Shown: positions 16,270 through 23,967, numbered from the stretch's first letter. The stretch is DNA of 64,000 bases from Glycomyces tritici (GCF_030403505.1 NZ_JAUEMJ010000009.1:173436-237435); one strand, 5' to 3'. The notes: generated from the sequence alone by a model not told the origin. A program made the numbers and translations.

Positions 16270-16623
16270 ATGTCAACGCTCTACTTCGTCCTCGCGATCA
16301 CGTTCGGCGTCCTCAACCTCGGTTCGGGGATCGGCGCGATGGTCCGCCTCAAGGTGATCCTGCCGCTCATGGACGGCGCGAACGTGCCGCAGTCGATGCT
16401 GGTCTTCCCGATCGGCGTCCTCAAGGCCGCCGGCGGGATCGGCCTCCTGCTCGGCCTGGCGTTTCCGCCGGTGGGCCTCGCGGCGGCGGCCGGCCTGGTG
16501 CTGTTCTGGACTTGTGCGGTCCACACGCACGTGTTGGCGGACTTCTGGCCGAAGGAGACCGTCGGGACGTTCACGTTCCTGGCCTCCTCGATCGTGCTCC
16601 TGGCGCTCGGCCTGGCGGTGTGA
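16270..16623 (+). CDS. DoxX-like four-helix membrane protein
   Basis: A 117-residue integral membrane protein with four hydrophobic segments (about 3-22, 45-65, 70-90, 97-115), the size and layout of the DoxX-like family. Such proteins are found with redox enzymes but their biochemical role is poorly defined. It lies 14 bases after the oxidoreductase gene and is probably the third member of the ECF41 operon. A GGGAG motif lies upstream of the ATG. Confidence 0.7.
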   Translation: MSTLYFVLAITFGVLNLGSGIGAMVRLKVILPLMDGANVPQSMLVFPIGVLKAAGGIGLLLGLAFPPVGLAAAAGLVLFWTCAVHTHVLADFWPKETVGTFTFLASSIVLLALGLAV

Positions 16624-16668
16624 GCGCGAGCGTTCACCACCAGGCGGGGCGGGGTTCTCGCGGCAGTC

Positions 16669-16697
16669 TTGAACATTTCGCATTATTCGGGCAATCT
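16669..16697 (+). promoter_or_regulatory. Promoter of the secreted phosphodiesterase gene
   Basis: TTGAAC (16669-16674) and CAATCT (16692-16697) with a 17-base spacer, in a locally AT-rich stretch 57 bases upstream of the ATG at 16754. Confidence 0.5.
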
Positions 16698-16753
16698 GAG
16701 GGCCGACAACCGAGAAGCCGAGTCCTCCTCGGCCGCAAGCCCTCTGGAGCCGC

Positions 16754-18088
16754 ATGCACCTCCCGCCCCGCCTGGCGGCGCTCACCGCGCTGACCTCGCT
16801 CGCCGCCCTCACCCTCGCCGCCGCGCCCGAACCGGTCGCGGCGCAGGAGGCCGCACTCAGCGGCGACCTCTCCGTCCTCTCCTACAACATCGCGGGCCTG
16901 CCGCTGGGGATCGGCGACGGGGACCCTGAGACGAACACCCCGATCATCGGGTCCCGCCTGGGCGCGTACGACATCGTGCACGTCCAGGAGGACTTCAACT
17001 ACCATGCGGCGCTGTACGCGGCGGACGACCATCCGCACCGGACGCCCACGAGCGGCGGCGTGCCGTTCGGCGACGGCCTCAACACGCTCTCGGACCTGCC
17101 GTTCGAGGACTTCGAGCGTGTCAAGTGGCAGCAGTGCTCCTCCGGCTCGGGCGACTGCCTGACCCCCAAGGGCTTCACGTTCATGCGCGCCCGCCTCGCC
17201 GAAGGCGTGTGGGTCGACCTGTACAACCTGCACACCGACGCCGGGAGCGAACCCGGCGACGTCGCCGCCCGCGAAGCGAACCTCGCGCAGGTGTCGGCGC
17301 ACATGGCGACGCACTCGGCCGGGAACGCGGTGATCGTTTACGGCGACACCAACACGCGCTACACGCGCGGCGACGGCATCGCCGAGTTCGCGGCCGCCAA
17401 CGGCCTCACCGACGCTTGGGTCGAACTCGTGCGCGGCGGCGACGCCCCGAACGAGGGCGATGAGGCGATCGTCTGCGAGGACGCCACGGTCGATGCGGGC
17501 TGCGAGGTCGTCGACAAGGTCCTCTACCGCTCGGGCGAGCACGTCAAGCTCGACGCGGGCCAGTACCGCAACGACCACGCCGCGTTCAGGGACGGGAGCG
17601 GCGGGAACCTCTCCGACCACTACCCGATCAGTGTGGACTTCTCCTGGTCCACGGGCGGCGACTTCACCCTCAGCGACCAGGCCGGCGGCCCGCACGGCGA
17701 GTTCTTCACCGATGTGGACGACCTCGACGCGGGCGACGCCGCCCGTGTCCTGCGTCTGCGCGCGGGGGAGCGGATCGACCAGATCGGCGCGACCCTCATC
17801 GACGGCACCGTCCTCACGCACGGCGGCAGCGGCGGCACGCTCAAAGAGTTGACGCTGGCGGCGGGGGAGTACCCGACCGCTCTGCGCGTCTGCCAGGGCA
17901 AGCACGACAACCACACGCGGATCTTCTACGCCCGCTTCACGACCAGTACCGGCCGCACGCTCGAGGGCGGTACGGCTACGGGCGACTGCACGACGTTCAC
18001 GGCCCCGCCAGGTTGGCAGATCGCCGGTTTCCACGGCCGTGCCGCAGCGGCCCTGGACAAGGTGGGCGTGGTCTACACACGCCGGTGA
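16754..18088 (+). CDS. Secreted endonuclease/exonuclease/phosphatase-fold enzyme with jacalin-like tail
   Basis: An exported hydrolase of 444 residues. A signal peptide (about 1-30, ending near PVAAQEA) precedes an EEP catalytic domain (about 37-300) with LSVLSYNIAG, the metal-binding Glu in VHVQEDF, YGDTNTR and the terminal LSDHYPI. This layout matches bacterial sphingomyelinase/phospholipase-C-type and nuclease-type phosphodiesterases. Residues about 305-444 look like a jacalin-type beta-prism, with Gly-rich turns and FTAPPGWQIAGFHGRA, usually a carbohydrate-binding module. Four Cys residues in the catalytic domain suit an extracellular protein. The substrate (lipid or nucleic acid) is undecided. 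It has its own promoter and ends 14 bases from a convergent gene. Confidence 0.85.
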   Translation: MHLPPRLAALTALTSLAALTLAAAPEPVAAQEAALSGDLSVLSYNIAGLPLGIGDGDPETNTPIIGSRLGAYDIVHVQEDFNYHAALYAADDHPHRTPTSGGVPFGDGLNTLSDLPFEDFERVKWQQCSSGSGDCLTPKGFTFMRARLAEGVWVDLYNLHTDAGSEPGDVAAREANLAQVSAHMATHSAGNAVIVYGDTNTRYTRGDGIAEFAAANGLTDAWVELVRGGDAPNEGDEAIVCEDATVDAGCEVVDKVLYRSGEHVKLDAGQYRNDHAAFRDGSGGNLSDHYPISVDFSWSTGGDFTLSDQAGGPHGEFFTDVDDLDAGDAARVLRLRAGERIDQIGATLIDGTVLTHGGSGGTLKELTLAAGEYPTALRVCQGKHDNHTRIFYARFTTSTGRTLEGGTATGDCTTFTAPPGWQIAGFHGRAAAALDKVGVVYTRR

Positions 18089-18102
18089 CGGGTGCGACCG
18101 GC

Positions 18103-18747
18103 TCAGCCGAACTCGTCTGAGACGAAGTAGCCCAACGGGACGCTGATGCCGGTGAGCACGAGGAACCAGACCAGGTAGCCGGATTCGGCGCCGAGGAGGA
18201 GGAAGGCCATCGCCACGACGACGGCGAGGAGCACCACGCCGAAGACCCTTTGGAAGAACGCCGCGAGTCCGGAGATCGCGTACTGGGCGGCGGCGAACAG
18301 TGCACCCGCGGCCCCGGCGACGAGCATTGAGACGCCGATCGCGACGATGCCCCAGAGGAGGTTGTCGAAGGTGCGTTCGGACCAGGCGTTCACGGCTGCC
18401 CAGGCCGAGGCGAGCGCGGAGTCCGCGGTCGTCGGTGCCGGGGAGCCCTGGTTCTCGGAGTCGGACTCGGCGGCTTCGGTTTCGGCCGGGTCGTCGGTGG
18501 GCGCGTCGGGGGTGGCCGAAGTGGTCTGCTCGACGACCTCGACGTTCGGGGTGGCGCTCGGGGCGAGGGTCCATCCTTGCTGCTCGAGCCATTGCTGGCC
18601 GCCGAACAGGGCGAAGATGGTCGCGATTCCGGAGAGGAGCGCGACGGTCCAGGCGAGGCCCTTCACGAACGTGGACAAGGTGTGCTGAACCTCCAGGGGC
18701 GCGGTGCTCGTGCGGGCGGGCACGACCGGTGCCGATCCTATTGGCAT
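18103..18747 (-). CDS. Hypothetical membrane protein with acidic loop
   Basis: A 214-residue membrane protein of unknown function. One helix near residues 30-48 is followed by a loop of about 50 residues rich in Asp, Glu, Ser, Thr and Pro, then about four closely packed helices to the C-terminus, which ends YFVSDEFG. The ATG at 18747 lies inside a perfect 11-bp palindrome that could fold over the start codon. A TTG at 18678, with GGAGG 11 bases upstream, is an alternative start giving 191 residues. It lies 35 bases downstream of a phosphotransferase gene on the same strand. Confidence 0.6.
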   Translation of the reverse strand: MPIGSAPVVPARTSTAPLEVQHTLSTFVKGLAWTVALLSGIATIFALFGGQQWLEQQGWTLAPSATPNVEVVEQTTSATPDAPTDDPAETEAAESDSENQGSPAPTTADSALASAWAAVNAWSERTFDNLLWGIVAIGVSMLVAGAAGALFAAAQYAISGLAAFFQRVFGVVLLAVVVAMAFLLLGAESGYLVWFLVLTGISVPLGYFVSDEFG

Positions 18748-18767
18748 CGCGCCAATGGCGCGATGCC
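18743..18767. promoter_or_regulatory. Perfect 11-bp palindrome over a start codon
   Basis: GGCATCGCGCC, a 3-base spacer (AAT), then GGCGCGATGCC, perfectly complementary. It lies between two minus-strand genes and includes the ATG of the downstream one, so it could be a terminator of the upstream gene, an operator, or an RNA hairpin hiding the start codon. Confidence 0.7.
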
Positions 18768-18782
18768 GCGCTGGAGGATCGG

Positions 18783-19796
18783 TCAGCGGTCGTCGCGCAT
18801 CGCCAGGCAGCGGCGCACTTCCCACATGCGGTAGGCGATGTGGTCGGCCGTGTCGACTTCGGCGCTGCCGTTGCTGTGCGCCAGGCCTGCGGCCCAGAGG
18901 CATTGGGCGGCGTGGCGGGCGGCCATGAGCAGCGGGAGGTGCGCTTCGAGTTCGGTCGGCAGGTGCCGTACGGACCGGTAGCCGTCGAGGAAGGCGGCGC
19001 GGAGCCGTCTGAAGTGCGGGTAGTCGCTGAGGTTGCCGAGGACGGGGCCGAGGTCGGCGAGGTAGTGGCCCCAGCCGGTCTCGTCGAAGTCGATCACGCC
19101 GATGCTCCAGCCCCGTGTCGTGCGCTGGGGGTGGCAGTTGAGGAGGATGAAGTCGTGGTGGACGATCCCGTACGCCTCGGGGTCGGTGCCGAGGCGGTCG
19201 AAGAGCTCGGCGGTTTGGTCGGCGACGGTGTCGAAGACGGCGCGGTCGGCCGGGTTCAGCAGGTCGTGGAGGGGTCCGGGCCGGTAGGGCGAGTGCTCGG
19301 TGAAGAGCGCCCGGGCGTCCCAGGTGGGGAGGTGGAAGCCCGCGGGCGGGGTGAAGGATGCGGCGGCCCGGTGGAGGTGGCCCAGGGCGCGGCCGGTCTC
19401 GCGTACGCCGCTGAGTCCGAGGCCGGTTCCCGGGCGCTGGACGTGGCCGTCGACCCAGGTCAGCAGGTCGCAGTGGACGGTCGGCGCGTCGGGGACCGCG
19501 ACGGTGAGGGCGCCGTCCTTGGCGGGCACCGGTTTCGGCACGCGGACGCCGGCGGCGGCCAGGTCGTCGTGGACGGCGTCCAGGTAGGCCAGTTCGGACC
19601 GGGTGTGGTCGGGGTGGCGGTACCGGGGCCGGTGGACGCGCAGGGCGTAGCGGCGGTCATCGGCGGCCGTGACCGCGTAGACGGCGTTGTTGAGGAGCCG
19701 GATCGGTGACACGGTGAGCGGTGCGGGGAGGTCGTAGGCGAGCAGGGCGGTCTCGGCCGCGGTGCTCGCCGCGTCGGCGTAGGCGGTGGGCGGCAC
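18783..19796 (-). CDS. Phosphotransferase (APH/homoserine kinase II-like fold)
   Basis: A 337-residue kinase-like protein of the aminoglycoside phosphotransferase superfamily, whose members phosphorylate small molecules such as homoserine, choline or antibiotics. The catalytic loop reads GIVHHDFILLNCHP and the metal-binding motif VIDFDETGWGHYLADLG; the N-lobe has YALRVHRPRYRHPD. The GTG at 19796 is supported by AAGGAG 6 bases upstream. Divergent from a methyltransferase gene across a 211-base region holding an inverted repeat. The substrate cannot be assigned. Confidence 0.82.
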   Translation of the reverse strand: MPPTAYADAASTAAETALLAYDLPAPLTVSPIRLLNNAVYAVTAADDRRYALRVHRPRYRHPDHTRSELAYLDAVHDDLAAAGVRVPKPVPAKDGALTVAVPDAPTVHCDLLTWVDGHVQRPGTGLGLSGVRETGRALGHLHRAAASFTPPAGFHLPTWDARALFTEHSPYRPGPLHDLLNPADRAVFDTVADQTAELFDRLGTDPEAYGIVHHDFILLNCHPQRTTRGWSIGVIDFDETGWGHYLADLGPVLGNLSDYPHFRRLRAAFLDGYRSVRHLPTELEAHLPLLMAARHAAQCLWAAGLAHSNGSAEVDTADHIAYRMWEVRRCLAMRDDR

Positions 19797-19893
19797 GCGG
19801 TCTCCTTCGCTGGCGCACCGGTCGGTGCGTGGGGTGGGGCCATCACAGCAGACGCGCCGCCGGTGCGCAATCGGGTTTCGCGGGGCAGGAATG

Positions 19894-19916
19894 CGGTTGC
19901 GCCGCAAGCGCAACCG
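19894..19916. promoter_or_regulatory. 9-bp inverted repeat between divergent genes
   Basis: CGGTTGCGC (19894-19902) and CGCAACCG-type arm GCGCAACCG (19908-19916) pair perfectly around a 5-base spacer, midway between the phosphotransferase and methyltransferase starts. It is a candidate shared operator; no regulator is adjacent. Confidence 0.4.
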
Positions 19917-20007
19917 TGACGCGGGGGTGGCGCGTGGAGTACCCGTACGCGAAAGCAGTGGGCCCGTGCGGTTCGCGGGGCCCGACAAGAACGCGGAAGG
20001 ACCGGCG

Positions 20008-20814
20008 ATGCAGCGACAGACCACGGATGAGCGGTTTCAGAAGGTCGACAACTACCGCAGCGAGGAGGGCCTCGCGGTCCGGCAAGGGCTCTACGCCTAC
20101 AAGACCCCCGACTACGATCTCCCCGGCGTCGTCATCTCGCGCCTCTCCGGGGAGCCGAAGCGGATCCTCGACGTCGGCTGCGGCAACGGCCGCTATACGA
20201 CGCGCCTGCGCGAGGCGTTTCCCGGAGCGGAGGTGATCGGGGTCGACCTGGCCTCGGGGATTTTGGAGACCGTGCCGGAGCCGACGGTGGTCGCGGACGT
20301 CGCGGACCTGCCGTTCGAGGACGGTTCGGCCGACGTGGTGCTGGCGATGCACATGCTCTACCACGTGCCCGACATCCCGGCGGCGCTCGACGAGCTGCGG
20401 CGGGTGCTCGCCCCGGGCGGGGTCCTGTTCGTCTCGACGCTCGCCTCGGACGACAAGCACGAGTACGAGCCGCTCTGGCGAGAGGCAGCGAACGCGGTGC
20501 TCTGCACCGACCTGCGGCTGGCGCGCTCGGTCCTCCTCGACCGGTTCTCGCTGGAGATCGCCCGGTCGCTGGTGTCCGAGCGGTTCGGCTCGGTCGACCT
20601 GCACGATCTGCCCGGGGTGATCGAACTGCCCGAGCCGGGGCCGCTGATGGCGGCGTTCCGGTCCGAGGAGGACTTCTTCGCGCTGTCCCCGGATGACTTC
20701 GGGCGGCTCATGGACGAGATCGAGCGCCGGTTGGAGGCGCACTTCGCCGGTAGTGAGGTGCTGCGCATCACCAGCCGCAGCGGCATCCTCGAATGCCGGG
20801 ACGCCAAGGGCTAG
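20008..20814 (+). CDS. Class I SAM-dependent methyltransferase
   Basis: A 268-residue methyltransferase with the Rossmann-like fold. Motif I is ILDVGCGNGRYTTRL (about 50-64), followed by the acidic end of strand 2 (VIGVDLASG) and motif III around LPFEDGSADVVLAMHMLYHV; GGVLFVST marks strand 5. Methyl donor binding is clear; the acceptor is not. The ATG at 20008 has GGAAGGA upstream. A strong terminator follows the stop, so it is monocistronic. Confidence 0.88.
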   Translation: MQRQTTDERFQKVDNYRSEEGLAVRQGLYAYKTPDYDLPGVVISRLSGEPKRILDVGCGNGRYTTRLREAFPGAEVIGVDLASGILETVPEPTVVADVADLPFEDGSADVVLAMHMLYHVPDIPAALDELRRVLAPGGVLFVSTLASDDKHEYEPLWREAANAVLCTDLRLARSVLLDRFSLEIARSLVSERFGSVDLHDLPGVIELPEPGPLMAAFRSEEDFFALSPDDFGRLMDEIERRLEAHFAGSEVLRITSRSGILECRDAKG

Positions 20815-20824
20815 CCGAGTGCGT

Positions 20825-20864
20825 AAGGGGCTGGGAGCCGTTCGGCTCCCGGCCCCCTTTTTTT
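20825..20864 (+). terminator. Strong intrinsic terminator
   Basis: A 13-bp stem, GGGGCTGGGAGCC with GGCTCCCGGCCCC (one G-U pair), is followed by a run of seven T. It is the clearest Rho-independent terminator in the window and closes the methyltransferase gene. Confidence 0.9.
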
Positions 20865-20897
20865 CGGTGTGACGCCCGCGTCGGATCGTTGGTGACA

Positions 20898-20934
20898 CTA
20901 ACGAATATGCTATCGTTAGCAACATGAACGTTAG
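20898..20934. promoter_or_regulatory. CTAACGA/TCGTTAG operator over the epoxide hydrolase promoter
   Basis: CTAACGA (20898-20904) and TCGTTAG (20913-20919) form a perfect dyad with an 8-base spacer; a further half-site ACGTTAG is at 20928-20934. It overlaps a likely -10 (TATCGT, 20911-20916) paired with TTGGTG at 20889. A repressor is expected, but which one is unknown. Confidence 0.6.
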
Positions 20935-20962
20935 TCGATCAAACGAATTTGGAGTGATCGCC

Positions 20963-22072
20963 ATGAGCACCACCGAGATCAAGCCCTTCCGCATCGACAT
21001 CCCGCAGGCCGACCTCGACGACCTCAACAACCGGCTCGCGAACACGCGCTGGCCCAACGAGGTCGACGACGCCGGGACCGACTACGGGTTCCCGCTCGCG
21101 CGGCTCAAGGCGCTCGCCGAGCACTGGCGCACCGGCTACAGCTGGCGCGAGCAGGAGGCGATGCTCAACGAGCTGCCGCACTTCACCACCGAGATCGAAG
21201 GCCAGAACATCCACTTCGTCCACGTCAGGTCCGCGAACCCCGACGCGGTGGCCCTGGTCCTCACGCACGGGTGGCCCGGTTCGTTCCTGGAGTTCCTGGA
21301 CGTGATCGAGCCGCTCTCGCGCGACTTCCACCTGGTGATCCCCTCGATCCCCGGCTACGGCTTCTCCGGGCCGACCCACGAGGCGGGCTGGGGCGTCCCG
21401 CGCGTCGCCCGGGCATGGGCCGAGCTCATGCGCCGCCTCGGGTACGAACGCTATGGGGCGCAAGGCGGCGACTTCGGCGCGGGCGTCTCCACCGCGCTCG
21501 GCGCCCTCGCGCCCGAGCACGTGATCGGCGTGCACGTGAACTACCTGCCGACCCGGCCGGACCCCGACGCGGGCCCGCTCTCCGCATCGGACGAGGCCCG
21601 GCTCGACACGATCCGCCACCTCATGGCGAACCGGCCCCCGTACCAGGCGCTGCAGGCCCTGACGCCGCAGACGATCGGGTACGCGCTCACCGACTCGCCG
21701 GTGGGTCAGCTCGCGTGGATCGCCGAGCGGTTCGCGCAGTGGACGGACCCGGCCACCCCGGTGAGCGACGACCGGATGCTCACCGACGTCTCGCTGTACT
21801 GGCTGACGGCGACGGCGGCCTCCTCGGCGCGGCTGCACCGCGACACGCAGCGCGGTGCCACGCAGGGCGAGCCGTGCCGGGTGCCGCTCGGGGTGGCGGT
21901 GTTCGCGCACGACATCACCCTGTCGGTGCGGCCCTTGGCCGAGCGGCTGTTCGACGTGCGGCACTGGTCGGAGTTCGAGCGCGGCGGCCACTTCGCGGCG
22001 ATGGAGGTCCCGGAGCTGCTCGCCGCGGATGTGCGGGAGTTCTTCCTGGCCCGCCTCAAGGAAGCCGCGTAG
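20963..22072 (+). CDS. Epoxide hydrolase (alpha/beta hydrolase, EHN type)
   Basis: A 369-residue enzyme of the microsomal-type epoxide hydrolase group, adding water to epoxides. It has the EHN N-terminal domain (about 1-110, beginning KPFRIDIPQADLDDL), the oxyanion motif HGWPGSFLEF (about 105), the nucleophile elbow GGDFGAG (Asp, about 170) and a late catalytic His in GGHFAAMEVPE (about 343). The ATG at 20963 is preferred over the ATG at 20924 because GGAG precedes it and the earlier one overlaps operator repeats. It is convergent with the MarR gene. The adjacent dyad suggests repression lifted by a substrate. Confidence 0.88.
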   Translation: MSTTEIKPFRIDIPQADLDDLNNRLANTRWPNEVDDAGTDYGFPLARLKALAEHWRTGYSWREQEAMLNELPHFTTEIEGQNIHFVHVRSANPDAVALVLTHGWPGSFLEFLDVIEPLSRDFHLVIPSIPGYGFSGPTHEAGWGVPRVARAWAELMRRLGYERYGAQGGDFGAGVSTALGALAPEHVIGVHVNYLPTRPDPDAGPLSASDEARLDTIRHLMANRPPYQALQALTPQTIGYALTDSPVGQLAWIAERFAQWTDPATPVSDDRMLTDVSLYWLTATAASSARLHRDTQRGATQGEPCRVPLGVAVFAHDITLSVRPLAERLFDVRHWSEFERGGHFAAMEVPELLAADVREFFLARLKEAA

Positions 22073-22079
22073 GCCGGGT

Positions 22080-22523
22080 TCACCCGAGCCGGTCGGCGAC
22101 CGCGCGCATGGCACGGCCGAGCGCGCGGAGGTCGGCCGGCTCGACCGCGTCCACGAAGTGCTCGCGGACGGTCTCGAGATTGTCGCGGGCGGCGGCGTCG
22201 AGTGCCGCGGTTCCTTCGGCGGTGAGGGCGGCGAGGACGCCTCGCTTGTCGTCGGGGACGGTCTCGCGGCGGACGAGGCCGCGCGCTTCGAGGCGTTTGA
22301 TCTGGTGGGAGAGGCGGCTGCGCGAGTAGTAGGCGAGCTCGGCGAGCTCGGCCATGCGCATCCTGCCTTCGGACTCGGAGAGGCGCACGAGGATCTCGAA
22401 TTCGGCGAGGCTCAGGCCGTGCTGTTCGCGCAGGCGCTGGTCGAGGAGGTCGATGATCCGTATCGAGCCTTCGATGAAGGCGCGCCAGTCGCGTTGCTGG
22501 CCTGGGTCGAGCCATCGGGTCAC
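22080..22523 (-). CDS. MarR family transcriptional regulator
   Basis: A 147-residue winged-helix repressor. The HTH and wing lie at about 45-100 (RMRMAELAELAYYSRSRLSHQIKRLE, then DDKRGVLAALT). The GTG at 22523 is chosen because the -10 element TACGAT (22530-22535) lies 6 bases upstream, giving a leaderless mRNA; longer in-frame starts would overlap the operators. It is divergent from a cupin gene across two matching palindromes, so it very likely represses itself and the cupin gene. Confidence 0.9.
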   Translation of the reverse strand: MTRWLDPGQQRDWRAFIEGSIRIIDLLDQRLREQHGLSLAEFEILVRLSESEGRMRMAELAELAYYSRSRLSHQIKRLEARGLVRRETVPDDKRGVLAALTAEGTAALDAAARDNLETVREHFVDAVEPADLRALGRAMRAVADRLG

Positions 22524-22538
22524 CCGCCGATCGTAACA

Positions 22539-22553
22539 GTTGAAGGATTCAAC
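22539..22553. promoter_or_regulatory. MarR operator 1
   Basis: GTTGAA-GGA-TTCAAC, a perfect dyad in the region between the MarR and cupin genes. It covers the -35 (TTGAAG) of the cupin promoter. It shares its arms with the site at 22570. Confidence 0.75.
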
Positions 22554-22568
22554 CATTCGCGCTACGGT
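22540..22568 (+). promoter_or_regulatory. Promoter of the cupin gene
   Basis: TTGAAG (22540-22545) and TACGGT (22563-22568) with a 17-base spacer. The predicted transcription start falls inside operator 2. Confidence 0.6.
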
Positions 22569-22569
22569 A

Positions 22570-22584
22570 GTTGAATTATTCAAC
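22570..22584. promoter_or_regulatory. MarR operator 2
   Basis: GTTGAA-TTA-TTCAAC, identical arms to operator 1, with centres 31 bp apart, about three helical turns. Two dimers could bind on the same face and silence both divergent promoters. Confidence 0.75.
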
Positions 22585-22599
22585 TAGATGGGAGCGGTC

Positions 22600-23073
22600 A
22601 TGAACGTCGAGGGCGCCTGGGTGATTCAGGAACGGGAAGCGGAGACCGTCGAGCGGCCCTCGCTGCGGCTCCTCGCGGACGCCGGGCACACCGGCGGCAG
22701 GCTCGGCGCGAACCGGCTCTCGCTCGAGCCCGGCGCGGCCGGGGCGCGACCGCACTTCCATGAGCGATCGGCCGAGGCGTTCTTCGTGATCAGCGGCTCC
22801 CTGCGGATGCTGATCGGGACCGAGGCGGTCACGGTGGAGGCAGGCGGCTACGCGGTGATCCCTCCTGGAGTCCACCATGCGTTCGCGGCCACCGCCGACG
22901 CCGGCGCCGACGTGCTGGTGACCATCGCGCCGGGGGTGGAGCGCTTCGCGTACTTCCGGCAGCTGCCCGACGTGCTCGCCGGGCGACTGCCGGAAGCGGA
23001 GGTCGCGGCGATGCACGAGCGCTACGACGTCCACTTCGTGCCGAGCCCGGCCTGGGACGCCGAACGCGGTTGA
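22600..23073 (+). CDS. Cupin domain protein
   Basis: A 157-residue single-domain cupin. Motif 1 with metal ligands is ARPHFHERSAEAFFVISG (about 48-65) and motif 2 is PPGVHHAFAATADAG (about 87-101); between them is the usual beta-barrel spacing. Such proteins are small dioxygenases, isomerases or binding proteins, and the reaction cannot be deduced. The ATG at 22600 is preferred to that at 22588 because GGGAG lies between them. Its promoter is embedded in two MarR operators, so expression probably responds to a phenolic or oxidant ligand. Confidence 0.85.
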   Translation: MNVEGAWVIQEREAETVERPSLRLLADAGHTGGRLGANRLSLEPGAAGARPHFHERSAEAFFVISGSLRMLIGTEAVTVEAGGYAVIPPGVHHAFAATADAGADVLVTIAPGVERFAYFRQLPDVLAGRLPEAEVAAMHERYDVHFVPSPAWDAERG

Positions 23074-23089
23074 GCGGCAAGGCCGGTGC

Positions 23090-23240
23090 TCAGTCGGTCG
23101 CGACGAGGTGCTCGGCGTTGGCGAGTTTCTCCAGGCCCCAGGTCTGCCCGAACCCGAGGACCCACAGGCCGGTGGCGACGCGCTCGAGGAACCCCCACCC
23201 AGATCGCCTGCCGGTTGACGGTGACGGGGTGCGTCGGCAT
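23090..23240 (-). pseudogene. Small frameshifted ORF (about 50 residues if repaired)
   Basis: From the ATG at 23240 the frame reads PTHPVTVNRQAIWVG and then becomes non-coding in appearance; removing one base of the five-base C run at 23192-23196 (G on the coding strand) joins it to FLERVATGLWVLGFG and onward to a stop at 23090. Codon use is natural on both sides of the junction. Either a real frameshift mutation or a sequencing error in the homopolymer. No family recognised; no other gene fits this 205-base gap. Confidence 0.4.
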
Positions 23241-23279
23241 CGGTCGATCCTCGTCACGCTGCGTCGGAGTGTCAATCGG

Positions 23280-23933
23280 TTATGGCCCGGTGCGGGCGTA
23301 GTGGCGGCATTCGCCGGGGAAGTGGTGCTCCAGGCGGGCTTGGAGGATCGCGGCGGCGGCGTCGCCCATGGTGCGTTCGCCTACGGGGCGTTCGGGTTCG
23401 CGGTAGAGGTCGTCGGCGAGGCCTTCGATGAGGGCGGCGAGTTCGAGTGCGGTGAGGTCGGGGTCGGTCTCCGGTTCGACCTCACCGCACTCCTTGCCGT
23501 TCGCGACCGCTCGGGCGATCTGGGCGTGCACGATCGCGGCGGTCTGGCGCGCGACTTCGGCGATGGTGGGGTTGTCGAGCGAGCGGGCGCGGAAGACGCG
23601 GCCGACCCGGTACTCGCCGCGCCGGGCGTCGTCCAGCGGCCAGAGCTCGGGCATGCAGCGCAGGAGGATCGCGCGGATCGGCTGGTGGTCGGCTTCGCCG
23701 GCGGCGATGAGCCGCCCGACGCGGGCGAGCTGGTCGGCGGTCATGCCCTCGTAGGCGAAGAGGAGGAGTTCGTCCTTGGACTTGAAGTAGTGCTGGACGA
23801 GTCCGACCGAGATGCCGGCTTCGCGGGCGACGGCGGCCATGGTGGCGGCGTCGAAGCCGGCGTGGGCGATCATGCGCTGGACCGCTGCGGCGATCTGGGT
23901 GCGGCGGAGATCGTGGTCGGCGGTCCTGGGCAT
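23280..23933 (-). CDS. TetR family transcriptional regulator
   Basis: A 217-residue TetR repressor, nearest in style to the BetI/KstR-type group. The HTH at about 28-55 reads TMAAVAREAGISVGLVQHYFKSKDE. The C-terminal ligand domain has no diagnostic residues. The ATG at 23933 is chosen because longer starts would run through the operator region and because MPRTADHDLRRTQI is a typical TetR beginning. It is divergent from a serine hydrolase gene, with two copies of the same palindrome between them, so it probably controls both. Confidence 0.9.
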   Translation of the reverse strand: MPRTADHDLRRTQIAAAVQRMIAHAGFDAATMAAVAREAGISVGLVQHYFKSKDELLLFAYEGMTADQLARVGRLIAAGEADHQPIRAILLRCMPELWPLDDARRGEYRVGRVFRARSLDNPTIAEVARQTAAIVHAQIARAVANGKECGEVEPETDPDLTALELAALIEGLADDLYREPERPVGERTMGDAAAAILQARLEHHFPGECRHYARTGP

Positions 23934-23938
23934 CCCTG

Positions 23939-23958
23939 AACCATATACCTGTATGGTT
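23939..23958. promoter_or_regulatory. TetR operator 1
   Basis: AACCATA-TACCTG-TATGGTT, a perfect 7-bp dyad around 6 bases, directly upstream of the TetR start. Same architecture as the site at 23968. Confidence 0.75.
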
Positions 23959-23967
23959 TTCATGTAG

